DNA of 64,000 nt from Streptomyces sp. NBC_01232 (GTDB taxonomy: Bacteria; Actinomycetota; Actinomycetes; Streptomycetales; Streptomycetaceae), in the NCBI RefSeq assembly GCF_035989885.1, contig NZ_CP108518.1, positions 372,001 through 436,000 on the forward strand. Direction: 5' to 3'. The position numbers and the translations under genes were made by a program. The notes below the pieces were generated by a model that was not told where the DNA came from, ran no database searches, and was given only the letters and a program-made list of their open reading frames with translations. Positions within the stretch are counted from its first letter, which is position 1; each line of letters begins with the position of its first letter. Shown in pieces: positions 15,845-24,398 of the stretch.

Positions 15845-17005
15845 TCAGGGGCGGCGGTGGTAGGCCTTGTTGGCTATGCGCCAGGTGCCGTCCACGCGGG
15901 TCAGGAGGAAGACGTCGGTGAAGGTGTCCGCTCCGTGCGCGAGCGTCATCGTCGCCGTGGCGACGGTGCCGTGGACGTCGAGGGCGTCGATGCGGCGGGA
16001 ACGTGCCGCTTCGTCCGGGGCGGCCCGGCCGGTGAAGAGGGCGCAGTACTCCTCCAGCGTCCATGAGACGAAAGCGCCGTCGCGGATCCCCTCGACGTGG
16101 GCGGTGGGCAGGAACGCGGCACGGAAGTGGGCGGGGTCGCCGGTGGCGTGCCCACGGACGTAGGCGCGCAGCGGTGCGAGCACGGCGTCCTCCGCGGCGG
16201 GGACCGTCGCGGCGAGGGCGATGTCGGCCTCGGGGCCGACGCGGGCGTCGGTGAACGCGGCCGCGCTGCGGAGGGGGCTCGTGGACGCGGCGGCGAGCAG
16301 GGCCATGTCCTTGGCCAGCGCGCCGATCGTGAACTCGGCCGGGGCGGCTGCCGCACGGTGCCCGAGGAAGGAGCGCTTACGGGCCACCAGCCGGCCGAGC
16401 GTGCCGAGTTCGAGCACGTCGAGCGCCTGCTCCCGGGTCAGGCCGAGGGCGTCGGCCTGCCGCAGCGAGTCCCGCAGGGCGAGAAGACCGCCGGCCAGGC
16501 TGTGGTTGGCGATCAGTTTGAGCGCGGCGGCGGTGGAGGCGTTCTCGATACGGCGCACGGTGCCCAGCAGGTCCAGTACCGGCAGGACACGGTCGAGGGT
16601 GCCGGGATCGGCGGCGGCGAGGATCTGCAGGGCACCGGCCCCGGCGGCCGGCACGGAGCCGAGCAGGGGTGCGTGGACGTAGGCCGGACCGAACCGCCGG
16701 GCCAGGGTCGCCGCTTCGACGGGGGCGATCGTGCCGGTGTTCACCACGATCGTGCCGGGGCGCAGCGAGGCGCGGACACCGTCGAGAACGTGCCGGCAGG
16801 CGGGGCCGTCGAACAGCGCCAGGAGCACGAGGTCGGCCTTCGCCACGGCCTCGTTCGGATCGCTGCTTGTCGTGACGGCGCCCGCGGGCCGCCCGGAACG
16901 CGTCCAGCCGATGACGTCGAGGTCGTGGCCGGCCAGCCGGGTCGCGATCGCGCCGCCCATGCGCCCCAGGCCAAGGACGGCGATCGTGTGCGGTGTGGAA
17001 GTCAT
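15845..17005 (-). CDS. Fusion of an NAD-binding 6-PGDH-type dehydrogenase and an NTF2-like domain
   Basis: 386 residues. Residues 1-265 are a beta-hydroxyacid dehydrogenase-type reductase: Rossmann motif AVLGLGRMGGAIATRLAG, then IVVNTGTIAP, and the helix with the family's catalytic Lys (TAAALKLIANHSLAGGLLAL). Residues about 268-386 form a SnoaL/putative lumazine-binding (NTF2-like) domain: YVRGHATGDPAHFRAAFLPT and DTFTDVFLLTRVDGTWRIAN. Both halves look intact and no frame change joins them. The usual form of each is a stand-alone protein. Substrate unknown. Divergent neighbours give no hint. Confidence 0.85.
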   Translation of the reverse strand: MTSTPHTIAVLGLGRMGGAIATRLAGHDLDVIGWTRSGRPAGAVTTSSDPNEAVAKADLVLLALFDGPACRHVLDGVRASLRPGTIVVNTGTIAPVEAATLARRFGPAYVHAPLLGSVPAAGAGALQILAAADPGTLDRVLPVLDLLGTVRRIENASTAAALKLIANHSLAGGLLALRDSLRQADALGLTREQALDVLELGTLGRLVARKRSFLGHRAAAAPAEFTIGALAKDMALLAAASTSPLRSAAAFTDARVGPEADIALAATVPAAEDAVLAPLRAYVRGHATGDPAHFRAAFLPTAHVEGIRDGAFVSWTLEEYCALFTGRAAPDEAARSRRIDALDVHGTVATATMTLAHGADTFTDVFLLTRVDGTWRIANKAYHRRP

Positions 17006-17108
17006 GCCGCCCATCCTGCGATCCTGCAAGGCCTGCGACAAGCGCAGGCTTCGCAGGGCAGCCATGCGAAACACGCATGACTGTCCGTCGGGCGGGCCGG
17101 CTCGCCGA

Positions 17109-17336
17109 TCAGGCGACCTCCTGGCGCTCGGGCGCCTTCCGCGTCTTCACCCCGGCGAGGACGAGCGCCAGCCCCACGGCGACGATGCCGAGGTAAGCGG
17201 CGGACGGAAGGTCGACGACCTTGTGGATCCAGCCCCACTCCGCGCCGAAGAAGACCTGCGAAGCGAAGCCGATGAGCCCCTGGGCTCCTATGACGTAGCC
17301 GATGCTTTCGACGGTGTATCCGATGGTTGTTCTCAC
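17109..17336 (-). CDS. Small two-helix membrane protein
   Basis: 75 residues: a mostly hydrophobic N-terminal half (TVESIGYVIGAQGLIGFASQ) and a clear helix near the end (AAYLGIVAVGLALVLAGV), followed by a basic tail (KTRKAPERQEVA). GTG 17336 follows AGAGGG by eight bases. Steady third-position G/C bias supports it as real. No family recognised; may be a small inner-membrane regulator or subunit. Confidence 0.6.
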   Translation of the reverse strand: MRTTIGYTVESIGYVIGAQGLIGFASQVFFGAEWGWIHKVVDLPSAAYLGIVAVGLALVLAGVKTRKAPERQEVA

Positions 17337-17474
17337 GGATCAACCCTCTCGCGACGCAGCCGCAGGATCGTCCTCCGCAGGACCGAAAACGCAGTAGGCC
17401 GAAGGATGCAGCGCGATCCCCGTATGCGCACAGGAGAGTTGCGCCACGACGAAACGATCCGCACGCCGTGCACA

Positions 17475-17480
17475 TATCCT
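17475..17480 (+). promoter_or_regulatory. Possible -10 box of a leaderless transcript
   Basis: TATCCT lies six bases before ATG 17487, so transcription would begin about at the start codon. The gene has no ribosome site, which fits a leaderless mRNA. No good -35 box is seen. Confidence 0.35.
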
Positions 17481-17486
17481 GAGCCG

Positions 17487-18302
17487 ATGTACGAGACCTC
17501 AGCGGCCGTGGCGACCGCCTGCTGGCCGCTCGCCTCGTCCGCGGAGACCGACGGGCTGCGGGAACTGGCCGACGACGACGGGCTCACCGGGTTCATGCCG
17601 CCGGCGCTGCCCGATGCCGCCTGGGTGCTCCACTCCATGTACGAACACGAACTCGGGCCCTTCGCCATGTCGTACGTCGAGTACCAGCGGGCCTTCCTGA
17701 ACCGCAAGAGCACCGAACCCGAGATCATCCCGGGCCTCGACCCCGCGGAGGTGTTCACGGATCCCTCGAACACCTTCGCCCCGTCCAGAGGCGAGCACCC
17801 TGGACCACGCTGGCACCGCCTGCGCTGGTCAGAGCTCGCCCGGCGGACCGGAGATCCCGTGGCCCCCGAGGGACATCTGCCCTGCTACATGACGTTTCCC
17901 TCGCTCCGCGAGCCGGGCGGCTGGCCGCTCGGCATCACCGGTGCGTCCGAGGGCAGCCTGGACCGTGCCGACTGGAACCGGCTGATCGAGGTCCTCACCG
18001 AGCACAGCCCGCAGGGCGCGGACACCCGCTGCCTCGCCTACTACACCCCGCTGGGCCAAGGGGCCGAGGAGTTCGAGAACCTGCACGTCCGGGCGGGCCG
18101 GCTCGGGGACGCCAAGGCCCTGTACGACCACCCCGACGAAGGCGGGTGGACCCCGTCCAACTTCTGGGCCCACGACCGGTCCTGGGTGCTGTGCACGGAC
18201 TACGACTTGTGGGCCACCAAGCTCGCCGGCCCGACCCCACTCGTCGAAGCCCTCCTCGGCGACGCGGAGATCGAGGCCGTACGCCTGCCCTGGGCCCACT
18301 GA
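17487..18302 (+). CDS. Conserved-looking protein of unknown function
   Basis: 271 residues, soluble, rich in Trp, Pro and Asp (PPALPDAAWVLHSMYEHELG; GGWTPSNFWAHDRSWVLCTD). No signal peptide or membrane segment and no family recognised. The even composition and third-position G/C bias along the whole length show it is a real gene. ATG 17487 has no ribosome site but a TATCCT box six bases upstream. Frames that run on upstream of this point are shadows of the opposite genes. Confidence 0.65.
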   Translation: MYETSAAVATACWPLASSAETDGLRELADDDGLTGFMPPALPDAAWVLHSMYEHELGPFAMSYVEYQRAFLNRKSTEPEIIPGLDPAEVFTDPSNTFAPSRGEHPGPRWHRLRWSELARRTGDPVAPEGHLPCYMTFPSLREPGGWPLGITGASEGSLDRADWNRLIEVLTEHSPQGADTRCLAYYTPLGQGAEEFENLHVRAGRLGDAKALYDHPDEGGWTPSNFWAHDRSWVLCTDYDLWATKLAGPTPLVEALLGDAEIEAVRLPWAH

Positions 18303-18384
18303 GTCGACCGCCGGCCGCGACCGGCCGATCGCGCCCGCGGCCCATGGCTTCGGCCCTGTGGGACCCGCGTTCACGTACCCGCGT

Positions 18385-19266
18385 TCACGCCCCGGCGCTC
18401 GCGCCGAACCGCTCGACCGGGATCCACAGTTGGGAGTCCGTCTCCGTGCCGGGCTCCACGGGCTGCGTCCGCAGGAGTTCCGGACCCGGGCGGCTCGTGT
18501 ACGGGTTCGAGGGGAACCACTGCGTGAAGACGTCTCGCCACAGCTCCTGGAGGGCGCTCGGGTAGGGCCCGTGGTTGTCGAAGACCGCCCAGGTCCCGGC
18601 CGGTACGTCGAGGGCGTCGAGTTCCTCGGCGGTCGCTCCGGCACCGGTCACCACGCCGATCCAGTAGTCCACCTCGGTGCCCTCCTCCCGGCTGTCGGTC
18701 AGATGGACCGCTGCTGACAGGATTCCCTCCGGCTCCTGGGCCGGCAGTTCCTTCATCCGGACGATCGCCTGCCGGTCCAGGCTCTCCAGGTGCGCCGCGG
18801 CTGCTTCGTTGACCCCCTCGTGCACGAGGGGGACCCGCGCCTTCCTGCCGACGATACGGAACGGCTCCTTCTCCACGATCCGGTACCGCATGGCCGTACG
18901 CCCTTCGACGACGACGCGGAAGGACATGCGCGGCTGTGCGGTGAGCACCGCACCCGTACGCCGGGCCTCGCCCGGACCGATGCCGTGCACCGACCTGAAT
19001 GCCCGGGCGAACGCCTCGCCCGAGCCGTACCCGTACCGCACCGCGACATCGAGCAGCGTCAGCTCCCCGGCCAGCACGTCGGCCCCGGCGAGCGTCATGC
19101 GCCGGCGCCGCACGTAGACGGGGAGCGGCATCCCGGCGAGCGTGGAGAACATCCGCCGGAAGTGGTACTCCGACACCGCGGCGATCCGGGCCACCTCCGG
19201 GATGTCGACCTCCTGGGTGAGGCAGCCCTCCAGGTGGTCCAGCGCCTGATTCAGCCGCTCCAACAC
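18385..19266 (-). CDS. AraC-family regulator with GyrI-like effector domain
   Basis: About 293 residues. Residues 1-105 are an AraC-type double helix-turn-helix (LTQEVDIPEVARIAAVSEYH, FRRMFSTLAGMPLPVYVRRR, SGEAFARAFRSVHGIGPGEA). The C-terminal half (about 130-293) is a GyrI/Rob-like ligand-binding domain (YRIVEKEPFRIVGRKARVPL, GTWAVFDNHGPYPSALQELW, LWIPVERF). Such regulators (BmrR/Rob-like) sense small, often toxic lipophilic compounds. GTG 19266 is the likely start; in-frame upstream codons exist and the ribosome site is weak. The divergent neighbour is a beta-lactamase-fold hydrolase. Confidence 0.87.
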   Translation of the reverse strand: MLERLNQALDHLEGCLTQEVDIPEVARIAAVSEYHFRRMFSTLAGMPLPVYVRRRRMTLAGADVLAGELTLLDVAVRYGYGSGEAFARAFRSVHGIGPGEARRTGAVLTAQPRMSFRVVVEGRTAMRYRIVEKEPFRIVGRKARVPLVHEGVNEAAAAHLESLDRQAIVRMKELPAQEPEGILSAAVHLTDSREEGTEVDYWIGVVTGAGATAEELDALDVPAGTWAVFDNHGPYPSALQELWRDVFTQWFPSNPYTSRPGPELLRTQPVEPGTETDSQLWIPVERFGASAGA

Positions 19267-19496
19267 GCCTATCCGCCCTTCCTCTTCCTGCGCCTCCCCT
19301 TGCAGGAACGCCCACCGTGCCGACCAGCCACAGGAGCAGCAGCGGCCGGCACCCGAGCCTAAGCCCGGGCCGTTCACCGCGCGCGGCCGTCGGGCCGCCC
19401 AGCCGGAGCAGAAACCACCTGGTCGGGCCCCGCCCTACAAAACCCGCGCGGGAATGGTCGGGCAGGAGGCCCCGGCATCGCCCGAGGCTTGCACCC

Positions 19497-20612
19497 ATGA
19501 CCGATATCAACGGAATGTGCGAGCCGCGGTTCGCGGCGGTCCGTGAGGCACTCGCCGCTTCACTGGCCAAGGACGACGTGGGGGCCTCGGTCGCCGTCTA
19601 CCTCGACGGCGAGCCGGTGGTCGACATCTGGGGCGGGTACGCCGATGCGGAACGCTCTGTCGGCTGGGAGCGCGACACCCTCACGGGGGTGAACTCCACG
19701 ACCAAGAACATGGTCGCCCTGTGTGCGCTCGTCCTGGCCGACCGGGGCCGACTCGACCTGTCAGCGCCGGTCGCCGCCTACTGGCCCGAATTCGCCGCTG
19801 CCGGTAAGGAGAACGTGCTGGTGCGGCACGTGTTGTCCCACACCGCGGGACTGCCGGACCTGCCCGGGCCGACGTCGGTCGAGGACCTCTACGACTGGGA
19901 CAGTGTGACGGCCGGGCTCGCCGCGCAGGCACCCCAATGGGAACCGGGTAAGGCCGCCGGATATCACGCGCTCACCTTCGGGTTCCTCATCGGTGAGATC
20001 GTCCGCCGGATCACCGGCCAGAGCCTCGGCGAGTTCTTCGCCGAGACCGTGGCCGGGCCGCTGGACGCGGACTTCCACATCGGGCTCTCCGCCGAGCACG
20101 ACCACCGTGTCGCCCCGCTCATTCCGCCGCCGTCACTGACCGACGAGTACGCCGCCGGCGCGCCGGCCGGACCGGACGGCGTGCCCCGGGAGATCACCGG
20201 TGCCGTGATCCGGGTCGGGGACACCAACTCGGTGGCCTGGCGCCGCGCTCAGATCCCTGCGGTGAACGGCTTCGGCAACGCCCGGTCCGTCGCCCTCGTC
20301 CAGTCGGTGCTGGCGAACCGGGGAACGGCCGGCGGCGTGCGGCTGCTGTCGCCCCAGGGGTGCGAGCCCGCCTGGCAGGAGGTGTTCCGCGGTGAGGACC
20401 GCATCCTGAGGACGCCGATGTGCTGGACGGTGGGCTTCGGCAGGTTCGGCAGCACCTTCGGCTGGGGCGGCTGGGGCGGCTCGCTGGTCGCGAGCGATCC
20501 CGGCTCGCGCATGACCGTGGCCTACGTGATGAACCAGATGATCGACCGCGACCGGCAGGAGGACGACCGCGGCCCGGAGATCCTCATGGCGGCGTACAGC
20601 GGACTGCACTGA
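19497..20612 (+). CDS. Serine hydrolase of the beta-lactamase/class C esterase family
   Basis: 371 residues, EstB/lipase class VIII type. The catalytic S-x-x-K is STTK at residues 67-70 and the Tyr motif is YHA near 156. There is no signal peptide, so it is likely an intracellular esterase and not an exported antibiotic-degrading enzyme. HTAGLPDLPG near 115-124 and WTVGFGRFGSTFGWGGWGG near 325 are family landmarks. GAGG lies nine bases before ATG 19497. Substrate unknown; the AraC/GyrI gene faces it across 230 bases and may regulate it (inference). Confidence 0.88.
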   Translation: MTDINGMCEPRFAAVREALAASLAKDDVGASVAVYLDGEPVVDIWGGYADAERSVGWERDTLTGVNSTTKNMVALCALVLADRGRLDLSAPVAAYWPEFAAAGKENVLVRHVLSHTAGLPDLPGPTSVEDLYDWDSVTAGLAAQAPQWEPGKAAGYHALTFGFLIGEIVRRITGQSLGEFFAETVAGPLDADFHIGLSAEHDHRVAPLIPPPSLTDEYAAGAPAGPDGVPREITGAVIRVGDTNSVAWRRAQIPAVNGFGNARSVALVQSVLANRGTAGGVRLLSPQGCEPAWQEVFRGEDRILRTPMCWTVGFGRFGSTFGWGGWGGSLVASDPGSRMTVAYVMNQMIDRDRQEDDRGPEILMAAYSGLH

Positions 20613-20652
20613 CCACGACCACGCCCGGGGGGGGCCGGCCGAGGTGCGCCCG

Positions 20653-22350
20653 TCAGGCCCCGCCTGCCGTGGCCGCCTCCCCCGCTTCCTCCGCCTTCCC
20701 TGCTCCCTTCGTCTCCCCCGCCTCCCCCGCCTCCTCCAGCAGACGGGTCGCCATGGCGCGCATCTCGATCTTGCGGATCTTTCCGGTGACGGTCATCGGG
20801 AACTCCTCCACGACGTGGACGTAGCGGGGGATCTTGAAGTGGGCGAGCCGCCCCGCGCAGTACGCGCGGACGGCGTGGGCGGTCAGCGGCTCGGCCCCCT
20901 CGCGCATCCGGACCCATGCCATCAGCTCCTCCCCGTACTTCGGGTCGGGCACCCCGATGACCTGGACGTCCATCACGTCGGGGTGGGCGTGGAGGAACTC
21001 CTCGATCTCGCGGGGGTAGAGGTTCTCGCCTCCCCGGATCACCATGTCCTTGATCCGCCCGGTGATGCTCAGGTAGCCGTCACCGTCCATCACGGCCAGG
21101 TCGCCGGTGTGCATCCAGCCTTCCGGGTCGACGGCCTCGGCGGTCTTCCCGGGCTCGCCCCAGTAGCCGAGCATCACGGAGTAGCCCCGGGTGCACAGTT
21201 CTCCCGGGGTGCCGCGGGGGACGGTCCGGCCGGACTGCGGATCGACGACCTTGACCTCGAGGTGCGGGCCGACCCGGCCCACCGTGGAGACCCGGCGCTC
21301 GACCGAGTCGTCCACCCGGGTCTGGGTGGACACGGGAGAGGTCTCCGTCATGCCGTAACAGATGGAGACCTCGGTCATCCCCATGCGTTCGATCACCTCG
21401 GTCATGACCTCCACCGGGCAGGGAGAACCCGCCATGATGCCGGTGCGCAGGCTCGACAGGTCGTACCCGTCGAAACCGGGGGCGGCGAGCTCGGCGATGA
21501 ACATGGTGGGAACCCCGTAGAGGGAGGTGCATGCCTCCGCCTCCACCGCGGCCAGCGTCGCCGCCGGCTCGAAGGCAGGTGCGGGGATCACCATCGCCGC
21601 GCCGTGGCTGGTGCAGGCGAGGTTGCCCATCACCATGCCGAAACAGTGGTAGAAGGGGACGGGGATGCACACCCGGTCGCGTTCGTCGTATCCGCACAGC
21701 TCGCCCACGAAGAAGCCGTTGTTGAGGATGTTGTGGTGCGAGAGGGTGGCCCCCTTGGGGAAGCCCGTGGTGCCCGAGGTGTACTGGATGTTGATCGGAT
21801 CGTCCGGGCTCAGTGCGGCCTGCACCCGCGCCAGTGCGGCCGGATCGGCCCCGTGCCCGCCTTCCAGCAGTGCGTCCCACCGCGGGCCGTCGAACAGGAC
21901 GGTGAACTCCAGCCCCGGGCAGCGCGGCCGGACCTCCTCGATCATCGCTGCGTAGTCGGAGCTCTTGAAGCGCTCGGCCGCGATCAGCAGCCGGATACCG
22001 GACTGCCCGAGCACGTACTCCAGTTCGTGGGAGCGGTACGCCGGGTTTACGGTGACCAGGATCGCCCCGATCTTCGCGGTGGCGTACTGCACCAGCGTCC
22101 ACTCGGCGCGGTTGGGCGCCCAGATGCCGACCCGGTCGCCCCGGACGATCCCGAGGTCCAGCAGTCCGAGGGCGAGGGCGTCCACGTCGGCGGCCAGCTC
22201 GGCGTACGTCCACCGGCGGCCGGCGGCCACGTCCACGAGGGCGTCCCGGCCGGGGAAGCGCCGCACGGTCCGGTCGAGGTTGTCCCCGATCGTCTCGCGG
22301 AGCAGGGGGACTTCGGAACTCCCGGACGCACGACTCGACGCTGTGGACAC
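20653..22350 (-). CDS. Acyl-CoA synthetase (AMP-binding family)
   Basis: 565 residues. The adenylate-forming core has the P-loop [10 protein letters not shown] at 191-200, [10 protein letters not shown] further on, [17 protein letters not shown] in the hinge region and the C-terminal catalytic Lys in TVTGKIRK. This activates a carboxylic acid, probably a fatty acid, to an acyl-CoA via acyl-AMP (FadD/medium-chain type; exact acid unknown). The last 25 residues are a repeated Ala-Gly-Glu tail not usual for the family. GTG 22350 follows GGAGG by six bases. The adjacent TetR regulator and quinone reductase-like gene may belong to the same metabolic response. Confidence 0.9.
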   Translation of the reverse strand: MSTASSRASGSSEVPLLRETIGDNLDRTVRRFPGRDALVDVAAGRRWTYAELAADVDALALGLLDLGIVRGDRVGIWAPNRAEWTLVQYATAKIGAILVTVNPAYRSHELEYVLGQSGIRLLIAAERFKSSDYAAMIEEVRPRCPGLEFTVLFDGPRWDALLEGGHGADPAALARVQAALSPDDPINIQYTSGTTGFPKGATLSHHNILNNGFFVGELCGYDERDRVCIPVPFYHCFGMVMGNLACTSHGAAMVIPAPAFEPAATLAAVEAEACTSLYGVPTMFIAELAAPGFDGYDLSSLRTGIMAGSPCPVEVMTEVIERMGMTEVSICYGMTETSPVSTQTRVDDSVERRVSTVGRVGPHLEVKVVDPQSGRTVPRGTPGELCTRGYSVMLGYWGEPGKTAEAVDPEGWMHTGDLAVMDGDGYLSITGRIKDMVIRGGENLYPREIEEFLHAHPDVMDVQVIGVPDPKYGEELMAWVRMREGAEPLTAHAVRAYCAGRLAHFKIPRYVHVVEEFPMTVTGKIRKIEMRAMATRLLEEAGEAGETKGAGKAEEAGEAATAGGA

Positions 22351-22456
22351 ACGTACCTCCTGCTTTCGCTGCGGCGATGACGGCCAACGCGCGCCGCCCA
22401 TGATCCCTTCCCGGCGGGCTGCGGCACCAGACATGCGGAGGAGATCCGTGACGGAG

Positions 22457-22506
22457 CCGGGCCGACGGGGCCCGGCCCGGTCGGCTCCGGGCCGACGGGA
22501 CCCGGC
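22457..22506. repeat. Two copies of a 20-base repeat with 30-base period
   Basis: 22457-22476 and 22487-22506 are identical but for one base (CCGGGCCGACGGGNCCCGGC). Together they can fold into a GC-rich hairpin between the TetR gene's stop at 22519 and the synthetase start at 22350, a possible terminator for the TetR gene. Confidence 0.6.
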
Positions 22507-22518
22507 ACGTACGCCGTT

Positions 22519-23181
22519 TCACCCGGCGACCAGGGCCTCCACCTCGGCCTCGAAGAGCAGGGCCGGGTCCAGGTCCATGCCGTTGAAGTGGCCCGCCAGT
22601 TCCAGGGACAGCGCTCCGTGCATACGGCTCCAGAAGGCCAGGGCCAGCCTCAGGGCCGCCGGCGGGGCGTCCGGGTGGCTCGCGGCCCACTCGCGGTGGG
22701 CGGCCAGGTGGTCCTCGAGGGCGCGGGACTGCGCGTCCTGGGCCGGCCCGGCCCCGGCGCAGGCGTCGAGCAGGACGGCCATCAGCTCCGCCGCGATCGC
22801 GGTGATGTCCTGCGGCGCGTGATATCCGGGCACCGGGGTCCCGTAGGCGAGGAAGTACCGGTGCGGGTCCTCCAGGGCCCAGCGGCGCAGTACGTGCGCC
22901 AGGCCGGCGAGGCCGGGGCGGCCCGCTCCCCCGGCGTCGGCCTCGATGAAGGCGTCGGCGAGGCTGCGGTAGGCGTCGCGGACGAGTTCGGTGATCAGCT
23001 CGTCGCGGTTGGCGAAGTACCGGTACAACGCCGGCCCGCTCATGCCCATCTGCTTGGCGATCGCGTTCAGGGACAGCGCGGAGGCGCCGGATCCGGCGAT
23101 CTGCTGCCAGGCCTTCTCCTTGACCTCCTCGCGCACCTGCTGCCGGTAGCGCTCACGGGGGGTCTTCGTCGTTCCGGTCAC
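22519..23181 (-). CDS. TetR-family transcriptional regulator
   Basis: 220 residues. The N-terminal helix-turn-helix is at about 20-65 (ALSLNAIAKQMGMSGPALYR, YFANRDELITELV), followed by a TetR_C-type helical ligand domain (HREWAASHPDAPPAALRLAL, RMHGALSLELAGHFNGMDLD). GTG 23181 has GAGAGG nine bases upstream. It is divergent from the oxidoreductase at 23344, and the shared intergenic region carries matching GTTAGAA/TTCTAAC half-sites, so it most likely represses both itself and that gene. Confidence 0.9.
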   Translation of the reverse strand: MTGTTKTPRERYRQQVREEVKEKAWQQIAGSGASALSLNAIAKQMGMSGPALYRYFANRDELITELVRDAYRSLADAFIEADAGGAGRPGLAGLAHVLRRWALEDPHRYFLAYGTPVPGYHAPQDITAIAAELMAVLLDACAGAGPAQDAQSRALEDHLAAHREWAASHPDAPPAALRLALAFWSRMHGALSLELAGHFNGMDLDPALLFEAEVEALVAG

Positions 23182-23214
23182 GCCGGGCCGCCTCTCGCCG
23201 CTCAAACATCATTG

Positions 23215-23312
23215 GTTAGAACCTATCACCATCGACATAGCCACTCACGAACGGACGGGCAGCGCTCTTGACATGACCGAGAGAGCCGTTCACTCTGATT
23301 ACAGCTTCTAAC
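23215..23312. promoter_or_regulatory. Divergent control region: TTGACA promoter and candidate TetR sites
   Basis: For the plus-strand gene, a perfect TTGACA (23268-23273) is followed after 17 bases by CACTCT (23291-23296). GTTAGAA (23215-23221) lies by the TetR gene start, within GGTTAGAACC, and its complement TTCTAAC (23306-23312) lies just after the expected start of transcription of the oxidoreductase gene. The placing fits repression of both genes by one TetR protein. Confidence 0.5.
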
Positions 23313-23343
23313 AAACACAAGAAGCCCAAACACACCGGAGGTC

Positions 23344-24381
23344 ATGATGACGAACACCGTGGAGCGGGTCGAGATCGTTCTGCCCGGCAAGGTCGAGCCG
23401 GAGGGCCTCCAGCTGCACCGCGGTCCGGTCCCGGCGCCGTCGGCCGGGCAGGTGGTCGTCGCGATGGAAGCGACGGGAGTGTCCTTCGCCGAGCAGCAGA
23501 TGCGGCGCGGCCGGTACTACGACCAGCCGCCGTTCCCCTTCGTCCCCGGATACGACCTGGTCGGCACAGTGCTGGCCGTGGGCGCCGACGTCGGCCCCGC
23601 CCTGCTCGGCAAGCGCGTCGCGGCCCTGACCAAGACCGGGGGCTGGGCGAGCCACGTCGCGCTCCTTGCCGCCGACGTGGTGGAGGTGCCCGACGGCGTC
23701 GGCCCGGTGGACGCGGAGACCGCGGTCGTCAACGGCATCACCGCCTGGCAGATGCTCCACCGCAAGGCCCGGGTGCGCGCCGGTCAGACCGTCCTGGTCC
23801 ACGGCGCCAACGGTGGCGTCGGCTCGATCCTGGTCCAGCTGGCACTGGCCGCCGGCGCCCGTGTGATCGGCACCGCCTCCACCCGCCACCATGACGGGCT
23901 GCGCGCCCTCGGCGTGACCCCCATCGACTACCGCTCCGGCAACGTCGCCGCACGGGTACGGTCCCTCGCGCCCGGCGGCGTGGACGCGGTCTTCGACCAC
24001 GTCGGCGGCGACGGCATCCTCGATTCCTGGCGCCTGCTCGCCCCCGGCGGCACGCTCGTCTCGTACGGCAGCGCCGCCACCCGCGACGACGAGGGCTCCG
24101 GGTCGTGGCCGGTGCTCAAGCTGCTGGGCCGGGTGTGGGTGTGGAACGCGCTGCCCAACGGCCGCCGCGCCTACTTCTTCAACGTGTGGGCCGGGCGCGC
24201 CTACGCCAAGGGCCGTTTCCGGGCGCGCCTGCGCTCCGACCTCACCCAGGTGTTCACGGCGCTGCAGCGCGGTGAGATCACCGCCAGGGTCGCGGCCGAG
24301 ATCCCGCTGGCCCGCGCCGCCGAGGCGATGCGCCTGGCCGAGTCCGGCACGGTCGCCGGGAAGGTCGTCCTCGTCCCGTGA
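23344..24381 (+). CDS. Zinc-free medium-chain oxidoreductase (quinone reductase-like)
   Basis: 345 residues of the MDR superfamily. The N-terminal substrate domain has VPGYDLVGTVLAVGADVG; the Rossmann motif is VLVHGANGGVGSILVQLALA near 155-175, followed by VDAVFDHVGGDGILDSWRLL. The zinc-binding residues of alcohol dehydrogenases are absent, as in NADPH:quinone reductases. The protein should reduce a quinone or enone with NADPH. ATG 23344 (or the next ATG) follows GGAGG. Probably induced when the divergent TetR repressor binds its ligand. Confidence 0.88.
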   Translation: MMTNTVERVEIVLPGKVEPEGLQLHRGPVPAPSAGQVVVAMEATGVSFAEQQMRRGRYYDQPPFPFVPGYDLVGTVLAVGADVGPALLGKRVAALTKTGGWASHVALLAADVVEVPDGVGPVDAETAVVNGITAWQMLHRKARVRAGQTVLVHGANGGVGSILVQLALAAGARVIGTASTRHHDGLRALGVTPIDYRSGNVAARVRSLAPGGVDAVFDHVGGDGILDSWRLLAPGGTLVSYGSAATRDDEGSGSWPVLKLLGRVWVWNALPNGRRAYFFNVWAGRAYAKGRFRARLRSDLTQVFTALQRGEITARVAAEIPLARAAEAMRLAESGTVAGKVVLVP

Positions 24382-24398
24382 CCCGGTCGCCGGGCACG

